A stretch of DNA of 59,035 nt from Collinsella sp. (GTDB lineage: Bacteria; Actinomycetota; Coriobacteriia; Coriobacteriales; Coriobacteriaceae), in contig JAGZUC010000012.1 of NCBI GenBank assembly GCA_018380195.1, forward strand, positions 1 through 59,035, in the 5' to 3' direction. A program made the position numbers and the translations under genes. Positions 40,960 through 49,762 of this stretch are shown piece after piece; the stretch's first letter is position 1, and the number at the start of each line of letters is the position of its first letter. A model generated the notes under the pieces. The model was not told where the DNA came from. It ran no database searches and saw only the letters and a list, made by a program, of their open reading frames with translations.

Positions 40960-43900
40960 ATGAGAAAAGGGTTTTGGAGGATAGCCACAGGCATCTGTGT
41001 TGCTTTAACGGCGGCAACGTTTGGGCTGACGGTGGCCGCTCCGCATGCGGATGCTGTCATGCTGGAGTCGCAGGACGGTTCCATGGGTGCATCGTTTCTC
41101 CCATACGATTCGTCTACAGGCGATGTGTGGTCAGAATTTGATGTCGCTGTTGGACAGACGGTGAAAGGAAGGCTTTCCTTTTTTAATAAAAATCACGAAT
41201 GGGCGCACATTGACCCTAGCGATATCGATATCACATCGTCTGACGAGGATATCGCTAAGGTAAGTTATGAGTCACATAGTTGGGTATTGACAATTAGCCC
41301 CACCAAAGTTGGCACAACGACTATAACCCTGAAGAGCAAGACCGACGAGAGTTTAAACGGTTCTCTTAAGATTAAAAGTGTGGCTAAAGTCAATCCAATT
41401 AAGGTCAGTTTCGTTTCTTACGACCAATCTGGTGCGACAACAAACACCGCAACGCTGGGTTACACGGATGATTGTCCGCAAAAATGCGGGAACACGCATT
41501 ATGCATTACTAGAGGGGAGAGTTGACGTTCGTCCCGTGGACGAGAGCCGTGCGGCCACATATTTTGTTATTAAGGAAGACCCCTCAAAGGATTCCAAAGT
41601 CCAGGCAAGGGTGAATTCGAATTATTCATCATATGGAACTTCCGAGCTAAGCGCTTCTTTGCAACTCGAGGCGTTGTCGAAAGATGCTAAAGAGGCCAAG
41701 GTTCTTGTCGACTATTGCAACGGTGAAGTTGAGACGAAGAAGCTATGTGATGTTGTAACCGAGAATCAGGAGCCCGGATTCAATGAGCGTGGGAACAAAA
41801 AGCAAAAGATGCTGGTTGGGGACAGCTCTTATCTGACTGCCATTCTCAACGTTTCTCCAAATGAAGTACTGAAGGCATGCCAGCGCGCACATTGGGGTGC
41901 GGACTTTGGCGCTGTAACCTATTCTCTGGAAAGCAACGATGTCGTTGAGCTTATCGGTGGTGAAAACTCGTTTAAGGCAATAAAGCCTGGCACCGTTAAG
42001 GCTCATGCTCGTGATGGCCTTGGCAATGACCATCCCTTTGAGATAGAGGTTGTCGACCCTGCGGAAGTGAGCCTTTCGAAGGCTAAGTTTGTGTCGAGCG
42101 ATTATACATTTCCCTGTGAGGTCAGTTCAGATAGTATATCCAAAGATTGGCTTTGGCTGGAATGTGACAGGGGGTTTGAATATCCAAAGGGCGTGCTGAG
42201 TAAAAGCGCTGAGGAATTGATGGACTCCTATGCCGGCGCAAAGTATTCTTTCACTTCAGATAATCCGGATGTCCTCGAGGTAAAAGGACCGATGTTTAGT
42301 GGTGGCAGTTACTTGGGGTATTTAGTGCCTCATAGTTACGGCGATGCAACGGTTTCAATGTACTTGGGTGGTCGTCTCTGCGACACGATGACCGTTCATG
42401 TTGTCAAGCCTGGCGAGGAGCCTGCAAAGACTGCGGTTTCCATTGCGGACAGCTACTCAACCTCCATGGATAAAGGCACGACTCAGCAGCTGAAGGCAAA
42501 GGTCTCCCCTGATGACAAGGCCAGCCAAGTTGTTTGGTCCTCTTCCAACGAGAGCGTCCTTACCGTCGACGCTAACGGTCTTGTTACCGCTGTCGGTGAC
42601 GGTGATGCCACGATCACGGCAACGGTTGATGGGGTCTCTGCAACCACGGATGCGATTACGGTAACCACTCCGGTTGTAAAGGTGTCGGGCGTCAAGCTCA
42701 GCGCTTCAAACCTTAAGCTTGCTGTGGTCGGTGAGCCCTCGACGTTGACCGCAGCGGTTGAGCCCGATAATGCAACGAACAAGAACTTGTCCTGGTCGTC
42801 GAGCGATCCTACGGTCGCCACGGTTGCAGACGGCGTCGTGACCCCGGTCAAGGCAGGTGTTGCTACGATTACCGTCACCACTGAGGACGGAGAGCATAGC
42901 GCCACGTGCAAGGTGACGGTTATTCAGCCTGCTACGGGCATCACGCTCGATAAGCAGAAGGTCGTGCTTGTGGGCGCTGCAACCGAGCAGCTTAAGGCGG
43001 CGGTCGTTCCCGCGGAGGCTAACCAGACGATTGTCTGGAAGTCCAGCAACGAAAGTGTCGCTACAGTCGATCAAACCGGAAAGGTGGCGGCTGTCTCCAA
43101 GGGCGCCGCAACCATCACCGTTTCGACTGAAGACGGCACCTATTCTCAGGATTGCGCGGTGACCGTCTCTAATCCCGCAACGAGCCTTACGGTCGACCAG
43201 AGCGTCCTCGGCCTCAAGAAGGGCGAAGAGGGCACCGTGAAGGTTTCTCTTGCTGGAACCCTTGCGGGTGAGATCGACGAGACCAATCTTGCTCTGGATG
43301 ACACGGGCGCTTCGAAGGCGTTTAAGGTTGTCGACAACGGTGATGGCTCCTACACCGTTACCGCCCTCAAGACCGGTTCTGGTTCTTTTGTCATCACTGC
43401 AGGGTCGCTCTCCCAGACCGTTTCGGTGACCGTGACCAATCCCGCCCAAAAGGTTGAGCTCAACAAGACGAGCCTGTCCTTTACCGTCGGTGATGCCTCC
43501 ACAAAGCTCTCCGCAACGGTGAGTCCTGCCGATGCAGACGATACGACGGTGAGCTGGACCTCCAGCGACTCGTCGATCGCCACGGTCAAAGACGGCGTCG
43601 TGACGCCGCTTAAGGCCGGTACCGCCACGATTACCGCCACCTGTGGCGACAAAACCGCGACCTGCGCCGTTATCGTAGCGGCAAAGACCATTGCAGGCGT
43701 TGCGGGTAGCAACGGAACGGACGTTAGCGTAAGCGCCGAGAACAATGTCGCTGCCGGCATTGCCCAGAACAACAGCATCTCTCTTGTGGTCGAGGAACCG
43801 ACGGATCTTACCGATGCCGCCAATGCTACGATTTCCGGCCTTGAGCAGGGGACTACCAAGGTTGCCGATAAGCTCGATATCAAGCTTCTCAAGGACGGCG

Positions 43901-44310
43901 AGGTTATCGAGGACTACGAAGGCATGTCCTTCATCGTCCGTGTCAAGATGACTGCCGCCATGAAGGCGCTCACCAATCTCAAGGTGCTCTACGTTGCCGA
44001 GGATGGTTCCACTCAGGCTATGGATACGTGGACCGAGGGCGACTACCTCTGCTTCCGCACGAGCCACTTCTCGACGTACGTGGTGACGGGCGAGGAGGTC
44101 AAGGGGGAGCCGGCTCAGCCTGCGCAGCCCGTGACGCCGTCCCAACCCGGTCAGCAGACGACGACCAAGGTAACCAAAACGTCCGCTAAGACTACTAAGG
44201 GTGCGCTCGCCAACACGGGCGACCAAACCCTTGCCGTCGCCTTTATTATGACCGTTGTCGGCGCTTCGCTGATTGCCTTCGCGCTTATGCGCAAACGTCT
44301 CGAGTGTTAG
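40960..44310 (+). CDS. Surface protein with BIG2 Ig-like repeats and LANTG anchor
   Basis: 1116 aa. A signal peptide covers residues 1-32 (cleavage near PHADA). Residues 33-485 are a poorly conserved beta-rich region. From about 490 to 910 there are about five Ig-like BIG2 repeats, with the hallmark pattern VxWSSSNxSVxTVDxxGxVTAVxxGxATITA. A further beta domain (about 930-1045) precedes a Pro/Gln/Thr-rich linker. The C-terminus is LANTG (1083-1087), a hydrophobic helix and RKRLEC, a sortase signal of the LAXTG type. BIG2 proteins are bacterial adhesins. The N-terminal third is clearly more AT-rich than the repeats. The ATG at 40960 follows AGGGGA. Confidence 0.85.
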   Translation: MRKGFWRIATGICVALTAATFGLTVAAPHADAVMLESQDGSMGASFLPYDSSTGDVWSEFDVAVGQTVKGRLSFFNKNHEWAHIDPSDIDITSSDEDIAKVSYESHSWVLTISPTKVGTTTITLKSKTDESLNGSLKIKSVAKVNPIKVSFVSYDQSGATTNTATLGYTDDCPQKCGNTHYALLEGRVDVRPVDESRAATYFVIKEDPSKDSKVQARVNSNYSSYGTSELSASLQLEALSKDAKEAKVLVDYCNGEVETKKLCDVVTENQEPGFNERGNKKQKMLVGDSSYLTAILNVSPNEVLKACQRAHWGADFGAVTYSLESNDVVELIGGENSFKAIKPGTVKAHARDGLGNDHPFEIEVVDPAEVSLSKAKFVSSDYTFPCEVSSDSISKDWLWLECDRGFEYPKGVLSKSAEELMDSYAGAKYSFTSDNPDVLEVKGPMFSGGSYLGYLVPHSYGDATVSMYLGGRLCDTMTVHVVKPGEEPAKTAVSIADSYSTSMDKGTTQQLKAKVSPDDKASQVVWSSSNESVLTVDANGLVTAVGDGDATITATVDGVSATTDAITVTTPVVKVSGVKLSASNLKLAVVGEPSTLTAAVEPDNATNKNLSWSSSDPTVATVADGVVTPVKAGVATITVTTEDGEHSATCKVTVIQPATGITLDKQKVVLVGAATEQLKAAVVPAEANQTIVWKSSNESVATVDQTGKVAAVSKGAATITVSTEDGTYSQDCAVTVSNPATSLTVDQSVLGLKKGEEGTVKVSLAGTLAGEIDETNLALDDTGASKAFKVVDNGDGSYTVTALKTGSGSFVITAGSLSQTVSVTVTNPAQKVELNKTSLSFTVGDASTKLSATVSPADADDTTVSWTSSDSSIATVKDGVVTPLKAGTATITATCGDKTATCAVIVAAKTIAGVAGSNGTDVSVSAENNVAAGIAQNNSISLVVEEPTDLTDAANATISGLEQGTTKVADKLDIKLLKDGEVIEDYEGMSFIVRVKMTAAMKALTNLKVLYVAEDGSTQAMDTWTEGDYLCFRTSHFSTYVVTGEEVKGEPAQPAQPVTPSQPGQQTTTKVTKTSAKTTKGALANTGDQTLAVAFIMTVVGASLIAFALMRKRLEC

Positions 44311-44345
44311 GGCGCCCTCTCGTTTAAGCGCGACCTTTCAGTCCA

Positions 44346-44383
44346 AGCCCCGTTGGTAACTCGTTTTACCAACGGGGCTTTTA
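44346..44383 (+). terminator. Terminator of BIG2 surface gene
   Basis: AGCCCCGTTGGTAA pairs perfectly with TTACCAACGGGGCT, followed by TTTTAC. Confidence 0.85.
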
Positions 44384-44504
44384 CGTTAAAGACTTCAGCC
44401 CGTGTGTCGCGTGCAGTGCGGCGCGTCGGAAACCGCCAGATACGCGGTCGGCGCCAACGGCCTGAACGAGGCAGCGGTCGGGGTGCATTCGGGAGCAGCT
44501 GAGC

Positions 44505-44531
44505 TTCGAGTAGGGTTAACCTAATTCGACC
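44505..44531. promoter_or_regulatory. Imperfect palindrome upstream of the solute-binding gene
   Basis: TCGAGTAGGGTTAACCTAATTCGA is arranged around a GGTTAACC core. Candidate operator for the genes at 44618 onward. The rest of 44385-44504 shows nothing clear. Confidence 0.35.
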
Positions 44532-44560
44532 GCTCGCGGATGCATTTCAACCTTTGGTGC

Positions 44561-44589
44561 CTTGCCCATCTTGGGTGAGGCGCTTTTTT
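44561..44589 (+). terminator. Terminator or attenuator just before the solute-binding gene
   Basis: TGCCTTGCCC pairs with GGGTGAGGCG (with G-U pairs) and continues into seven T residues, about 30 nt upstream of the ATG at 44618. If a promoter lies upstream it would act as an attenuator. Confidence 0.55.
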
Positions 44590-44617
44590 TGCTGCTGCGG
44601 CAGCTCCCGGTAATAAA

Positions 44618-45490
44618 ATGAACCTCTACTGCCATTTCGATGAAAAGAGGCGCGTGCCTAGACGTATTAAACGAGTCGTCATCGTCTCGTTCGCGCTCAT
44701 AGTTCTTGTTGCTGCCTGTACGGCTGTCCTGACGTATACCGATCGAAATAGTTCTTCCTCGCCGAGTACGGCTGACGAGGATCTCCCTGTGCTCAAAATT
44801 GGCGTTACGGATAACGACCCCTATGTGTATGTCGATACCACGGGCGATTACGCCGGTATCGATATCGACATCGCCCGCGAGGCCTGCAGGCGCGCGGGGC
44901 TCAAGCCACAGTTTGTCGATATTGACTGGAACGATCGCGACCGGCTGCTCAAAAACGGTGATATCGATTGCCTGTGGTGTGATTATTCTCCCTGTTATCG
45001 CGAGGATAAGTATTACTGGACCGAGCCGTATCTAACCGTGACGGTTTCGGTTGTCGCCAAGAAAACGAGTGGCATCAAGTCCTTGGCGCATCTCGATGGA
45101 AGCAAGACCATCGCGGTGATTGCGGGCTCGGTGAGCGAACGCCGATTGCTCGCAGGGGATCTGGAAATCTCGCCGGACGTGCAAATCAAATCGTATGGTT
45201 CTGCCAAGCTCTGCAAAGCCGCCCTCGCCAAAGGGTATGTCGACTGTTGGATGGCGGACGTTCAATCGCTTGATCGACTCGTCGCCCAGTATCCCGGCGT
45301 TTATCGTGTGTTTGCCGACAACGTTATGACGGTTGACCTGGGCGTTGCATTTGATGTTGCCTATGAGGGAGAGTGCGTCAAAAACCTCAATACCGCGCTG
45401 TTCGACATGGATCGAGACGGCACGATAGAGCGCATTGTGGACAATTACAAGGCAGGAGCGACGACGGGCGGGCAAGGAGCGGAATCATGA
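44618..45490 (+). CDS. Amino-acid-type periplasmic solute-binding protein
   Basis: 290 aa. A basic N-terminus and a hydrophobic segment (about 19-40) contain VAAC, which could be a lipobox or part of an uncleaved anchor. The rest is a family 3 solute-binding fold: LKIGVTDNDPYVYVDTTGDYAGIDIDIA, then DCLWCDYSPCYREDKYYWTEPY, IAVIAGSVSERR and the C-terminal NTALFDMDRDGTIERIVDNY. There are no ABC permease or ATPase genes nearby. Its stop overlaps the ATG of the diguanylate cyclase, so it probably feeds ligand information to that protein. Confidence 0.85.
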   Translation: MNLYCHFDEKRRVPRRIKRVVIVSFALIVLVAACTAVLTYTDRNSSSSPSTADEDLPVLKIGVTDNDPYVYVDTTGDYAGIDIDIAREACRRAGLKPQFVDIDWNDRDRLLKNGDIDCLWCDYSPCYREDKYYWTEPYLTVTVSVVAKKTSGIKSLAHLDGSKTIAVIAGSVSERRLLAGDLEISPDVQIKSYGSAKLCKAALAKGYVDCWMADVQSLDRLVAQYPGVYRVFADNVMTVDLGVAFDVAYEGECVKNLNTALFDMDRDGTIERIVDNYKAGATTGGQGAES

Positions 45491-47286
45491 CAAATGACAA
45501 GCACCGCTTGCGTCGAAAGACTCTGACCGTCATAGCTGTCGGCGTTATTGTCAGCGCTGTCTTATTAGGCCTGTTGTATGCGGTTGGAACCCATCGCTGC
45601 CTCGAAAAAACGCTTGGGTTTGGCCAAGAAACCATGGTGTTTTTGGAAAACGCTTGCGAAAAATATGACCGCTACGAACAGGGGAGAAAAACCGAGGAGA
45701 CGCACGATTTGCTCGCCGCGGTCGAATCGTTTGCGACGTTCCTGTCCTCTGATCGCGTTGAGGTTAACAACGACCTTATCGAGCAATTTGTCCATGCCGA
45801 GAACCTTTCGGGGTTGATGGTCATGGACTCCGACGGTCATATGGCCGCCCACTACGACATCGATGGTCGCGATCCGCTCATGTTGTGGCGAGAGGAGCTG
45901 GCATGTTCGCCGGTCACATCGATGTATCAAGGTTCCAAAGTGTCCTACTCAACTGTCGTCGAGCGCCGTGGTGTTGTGTTTGCCGTCTGTGCTGTTCCGT
46001 ATGGCGACGGCGTTGCCCTGGCATACCGCTCATTTGTTCCCGATACGGCGGATGACTATTCATATGCCATAGCCGATGTGCTTGCGAACAACACCTTCCA
46101 CCAAAGTCCCATGGTGCTTGTTATGGAGGATGCGGAGATTGTCTCATCCAACAGTGCCGATGCTGACGTGTCGCTCGCCCGACTCCTCACCAGTACAGGA
46201 GTTGAGTGGAAAGAAGACGGCCTGACGCGCATCGAATATCGAGGAGACAAATGGTATGCCGTGCGTGCGGCATATAAGGACTACCGCCTGTTTGCGCTAT
46301 ATCCCAAATCTGAGGTCATGTCTGACAGGATTTCATTTGTCGCCGTCGGCGTCTTGGTGTGCCTCGCGTTTTGGGTCGTGGTGCTGTTGGCTCGAAATAT
46401 CGTTGACCACCGCAATTTGGTCGAAAAGGATAAACAGCTCGGCATTATCAATGCCATAAGCGCCATCTACGATTCGACCTTCCTTTTGCATCTCGACACC
46501 CTCGAGATCGAGGGAATCAATATGTCGCCGGCGATAGCGAAGATATTCGCCGAGCACAACGAGGCATATGACTTTATGGACACAGTCTGCCGGGATATCG
46601 TGAGCCCCGAAAGCCGCGAAGCGGTTGTGGGACTCGTAGATATAAGTACGCTTCGTGAACGTATGGAGGGCGTACCATACTTGGCTGCCGAGGTGCGAGA
46701 TTGTCGAGGCGCTTGGTACTCGCTACAGGTTGTCCCCCAGCATCGCGATGAGCAAGGCCGGCTGGAGTCGGTTGTCGTGGCGACGCACAACATATCGATG
46801 GTCAAGCATGCCGAGGAGCTGTCATACCAAGATAAACTGACGGGGCTTCGCAACCGCAACTATCTTGAATCGCGTGGAGATAGCCTGGTAAACGAGGACT
46901 TGCCGGTGAGCGTGATTATGGTGGACTGTAATTATCTCAAGCGGACCAACGACATCTATGGTCACGAGATGGGGGATGAGCTGCTGCGACGGACGGCGTC
47001 CGTGCTGCGGCGGGTGGCTGGTGCGGATTACCTGCCGATGCGCGTTGGCGGCGACGAGTTTTTGCTGGTTTGCCCCCATACTGACAACGAGTCTGCGCTC
47101 GGGCTGGAACAGGACCTTCGTCTCGGTCTTGCCGCGGTAAGCGATGAGACCCTGACGGTCAGCGCATCGATTGGCGTGGCGACCGTCGAGACGGCTGGAA
47201 ATACGCTGGCCGATGTATATCGCGTCGCCGACCACAATATGTATCGTGAGAAGCGCATGGTCCACGTACAGGGTGCGGACTGCTAA
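45487..47286 (+). CDS. Membrane diguanylate cyclase with extracellular sensor and PAS-like domain
   Basis: 599 aa. Helix 1 (about 9-31), an extracellular sensor domain (about 32-275) and helix 2 (about 280-303). A PAS-like domain follows (about 310-440), then a GGDEF domain (about 445-598). The active site is RVGGDEFLL and the entry motif DKLTGLRNRNYL. The RxxD inhibitory site before GGDEF is not present in its usual place. It makes cyclic di-GMP from GTP. Translationally coupled (4-nt overlap) to the solute-binding protein. Confidence 0.9.
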   Translation: MTNDKHRLRRKTLTVIAVGVIVSAVLLGLLYAVGTHRCLEKTLGFGQETMVFLENACEKYDRYEQGRKTEETHDLLAAVESFATFLSSDRVEVNNDLIEQFVHAENLSGLMVMDSDGHMAAHYDIDGRDPLMLWREELACSPVTSMYQGSKVSYSTVVERRGVVFAVCAVPYGDGVALAYRSFVPDTADDYSYAIADVLANNTFHQSPMVLVMEDAEIVSSNSADADVSLARLLTSTGVEWKEDGLTRIEYRGDKWYAVRAAYKDYRLFALYPKSEVMSDRISFVAVGVLVCLAFWVVVLLARNIVDHRNLVEKDKQLGIINAISAIYDSTFLLHLDTLEIEGINMSPAIAKIFAEHNEAYDFMDTVCRDIVSPESREAVVGLVDISTLRERMEGVPYLAAEVRDCRGAWYSLQVVPQHRDEQGRLESVVVATHNISMVKHAEELSYQDKLTGLRNRNYLESRGDSLVNEDLPVSVIMVDCNYLKRTNDIYGHEMGDELLRRTASVLRRVAGADYLPMRVGGDEFLLVCPHTDNESALGLEQDLRLGLAAVSDETLTVSASIGVATVETAGNTLADVYRVADHNMYREKRMVHVQGADC

Positions 47287-47399
47287 TCTTGCCCCCACCA
47301 GTCCAAGCATCGTAGGATGTTGAATCGGTGCTTGCGATAATAAGTCGGTCCAGGCGGGGATAATAGACGTCTGAAATTTCTTTCTGAGAGGGGATCTCA

Positions 47400-47663
47400 A
47401 TGATTAGTTTTGACTACAAGCCTCAGGGTGTATGCTCTCGCAATATTCACCTCAATCTCTCTGACGATGGCAGCAAGGTGCTGGGCGTCGAGTTTACCGG
47501 CGGCTGCGATGGCAACCTCAAGGCCATCTCCAGGCTGGTCGAAGGCGCTCCCGCCGATCGCATAATCGAGGTTCTCGCCGGTAATACCTGCGGTATGAAA
47601 AAGACCTCTTGCGCCGATCAGCTTACGCGCGCTATCGAGGCCGCTCGCGCAGAGATCGCCTAA
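47400..47663 (+). CDS. TSCPD-domain protein
   Basis: 87 aa. It has the GVCSRNI...VEFTGGCDGNLKAI...GNTCGMKKTSCADQL layout of the small TSCPD/TIGR03905 family, with conserved cysteines that may bind metal. Relatives include C-terminal parts of ribonucleotide reductases. Exact function unknown. AGAGGGG precedes the ATG. Its stop overlaps the ATG of the next gene. Confidence 0.8.
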   Translation: MISFDYKPQGVCSRNIHLNLSDDGSKVLGVEFTGGCDGNLKAISRLVEGAPADRIIEVLAGNTCGMKKTSCADQLTRAIEAARAEIA

Positions 47664-48874
47664 TGAGCATCGCTGATCGCTTTAAGAATGGAATAACGCG
47701 TCGAGGTTTTGTGCTGGGTGGCGCCGCTACCGGTGCTGCTGCCGTACTGGCCGGTTGCTCGAAAAAAACGGGCACGAGTGATGACGCCGCTGGCGAGCCG
47801 CAGGTTATCAAGGACGATTCGAAGATTGTCTCGATCACTGATGAGTACGAGGCTGTCGATATCGATCTTGAGCCCGCGGCCTCGTGGACGCTGCCGCTGG
47901 GCACGCTGCTGTACTACTGCGATGGCGACTACGCTGCCGCGATGATGGCGCCTGCTTCTGCCCTGCATGCCAATACGCTTGGTGTGCTCAACCTAGGCGA
48001 TGGCTCGCTTACCACACTTATCGAGGATCCCATTGAGGGAACCGGTTATGCGTTTTACGACGTTCGCGCGGGTGATGGCGTGTTCGCGTGGGTCGAGATG
48101 AACTTTGCCAATGCGTCCTGGAAACTCTATGCGCAAAACCTTGCAGGCTCCTCCCTTACCGGCAACGCTGTCGAGCTCGACCGCGGTGGCGAAAACTACG
48201 ATCCGCCGCTCTTCACAGCGTATGGGTCGTCGGTCATCTGGTATAAGATGCCTTCGTCCGGCGGCACCAAGACGAGTAACGATTCGTACTGCTACCGTCA
48301 GTCGCCCAGCGAGTCCAAGCCTGAGACTATTTGGAAGTCGACGGGCCGTTTTGCATCCGCCCCGCGTGTGAGCGACGGCATCCTGACCATCTCGCCCCGC
48401 GTGCACAATGATGAGGGCGTCTATTACGGTATGACGGCGATCGACCTGACTGACGGCAACAACACGAAGCGAGCTCAGCTGGTGCTGCCTTCGTCGGTTT
48501 CGCCTTTCGAGGCCGTGTATATGGGCGACACCTTCGTGTTCTCCATCGAGGCGACGTATAGCGGTGTGGGTAGCCTGGGCAATATGGGCACCTATATCGG
48601 TAGCGAGGGCGGGCCGTACCTCTTCCTTTCGCGTGAGCCGCTCGCGTGCGCCGCGGGAAGGAAAAATAAATACCTGGTTAAAGTTCAGGCGTCGCATTTT
48701 TTGATTGACACTTCGGCTAAGACCTACGGCTCGCTTCTGTCGCCCGACCGAGCCTTGGAGTATGGCGATTATCCTGCTACGGCGGGTAAATCGAACTCGT
48801 TCTTAACGTACGCAACGGTGCGTAACAGTCAGGGGATTCCCGAGACGGTTACCGCTCGCTTGTTCTCTCTTTAG
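47663..48874 (+). CDS. Tat-exported lipoprotein of unknown function
   Basis: 403 aa. The N-terminus has a twin-arginine motif (TRRGFVLGG, Arg13-Arg14), a hydrophobic stretch and the lipobox LAGC (Cys32). The mature part is beta-rich with repeated acidic/aromatic strands and could be a propeller, but I recognise no family. The use of the Tat route suggests folding or cofactor binding before export. It is coupled to the TSCPD gene by a 3-nt overlap. Confidence 0.7.
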   Translation: MSIADRFKNGITRRGFVLGGAATGAAAVLAGCSKKTGTSDDAAGEPQVIKDDSKIVSITDEYEAVDIDLEPAASWTLPLGTLLYYCDGDYAAAMMAPASALHANTLGVLNLGDGSLTTLIEDPIEGTGYAFYDVRAGDGVFAWVEMNFANASWKLYAQNLAGSSLTGNAVELDRGGENYDPPLFTAYGSSVIWYKMPSSGGTKTSNDSYCYRQSPSESKPETIWKSTGRFASAPRVSDGILTISPRVHNDEGVYYGMTAIDLTDGNNTKRAQLVLPSSVSPFEAVYMGDTFVFSIEATYSGVGSLGNMGTYIGSEGGPYLFLSREPLACAAGRKNKYLVKVQASHFLIDTSAKTYGSLLSPDRALEYGDYPATAGKSNSFLTYATVRNSQGIPETVTARLFSL

Positions 48875-48932
48875 TCTCCGAGGGGTTAAAAAGGCGTCGA
48901 CAGGGGAATAAGCGCGTTGTGACTATGAGTAC

Positions 48933-48972
48933 CGCCCGCCGAGCTATCGCACCCATGCGATACCCGGTGGGC
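48933..48972. other. Nested hairpin upstream of the response regulator
   Basis: GCCCGCC pairs with GGTGGGC around an inner TATCGCA/TGCGATA stem. There is no T-run. It lies about 55 nt before the ATG at 49028 and may be a leader structure or terminator remnant. Confidence 0.4.
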
Positions 48973-49027
48973 TCAGGTGCGTTAAAATGAGCTTGTTCTT
49001 AGCTAATTGAGACAGGGGGGCCGTGTT

Positions 49028-49750
49028 ATGGCTTCAGATGCAAAAAAGATTCTGCTGGTCGAGGATGAGAAGGCAATCCGTGACGCTGTCGCTGCCTATC
49101 TCGAGCGCGAGGGCTATTGGGTTGTGGGCGTGGGCGACGGCCAGTCCGCTATCGAGGAGTTCGAGAAGCATCAGTTCGACCTGGTCGTGCTCGACCTCAT
49201 GCTCCCTAAGATTCCCGGCGAGCGCGTTTGCCGCACCATTCGCGACACCTCGGATGTCCCCATCATTATGCTGACGGCCAAGGGCGAGATCGAGGACCGT
49301 ATTATCGGTCTCGAGCTCGGTGCCGACGACTACCTGATCAAGCCGTTCTCGCCGCGCGAGCTTGTCGCGCGCGTGCGCGCCTTGTTCCGCCGTGCCCACC
49401 AGGCCGATGAGCCGGCCGTCGAGGTGCTCGACTTTGGCGATCTGGTCATTGACATCTCGGGTCACAAGATTTTGGTCGAGGGCAAGGAAGTCGACCTGAC
49501 GGCTTCCGAGTTCAAGCTGCTCACCACGCTTGCCCGTCACCCCGGCCGCGTCTACAACCGCATGGAGCTGGTCGAGAAGGTGCTCGGCTACGACTTTGAG
49601 GGTTACGAGCGCACCATCGACAGCCACGTGAAGAACCTTCGCGCCAAGCTGGGCGACGACCCCAAGAAGCCCAAGTGGCTCTACACCGTCCACGGTGTCG
49701 GCTACCGCTTCGAGGCTCCGACCAAGACCGATAAGTCGGACGAGAAATAA
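49028..49750 (+). CDS. OmpR-family response regulator
   Basis: 240 aa. Receiver domain with the acidic pocket (VEDE), phospho-acceptor Asp in LVVLDLMLPK, Thr/Lys switch residues (LTAKG, LIKPF). The winged-helix output domain ends in YERTIDSHVKNLRAKLGDDP...VHGVGYRF. Partner of the kinase 12 nt downstream. GGGGGG precedes the ATG. Confidence 0.95.
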   Translation: MASDAKKILLVEDEKAIRDAVAAYLEREGYWVVGVGDGQSAIEEFEKHQFDLVVLDLMLPKIPGERVCRTIRDTSDVPIIMLTAKGEIEDRIIGLELGADDYLIKPFSPRELVARVRALFRRAHQADEPAVEVLDFGDLVIDISGHKILVEGKEVDLTASEFKLLTTLARHPGRVYNRMELVEKVLGYDFEGYERTIDSHVKNLRAKLGDDPKKPKWLYTVHGVGYRFEAPTKTDKSDEK

Positions 49751-49762
49751 GGGAAATCACAT

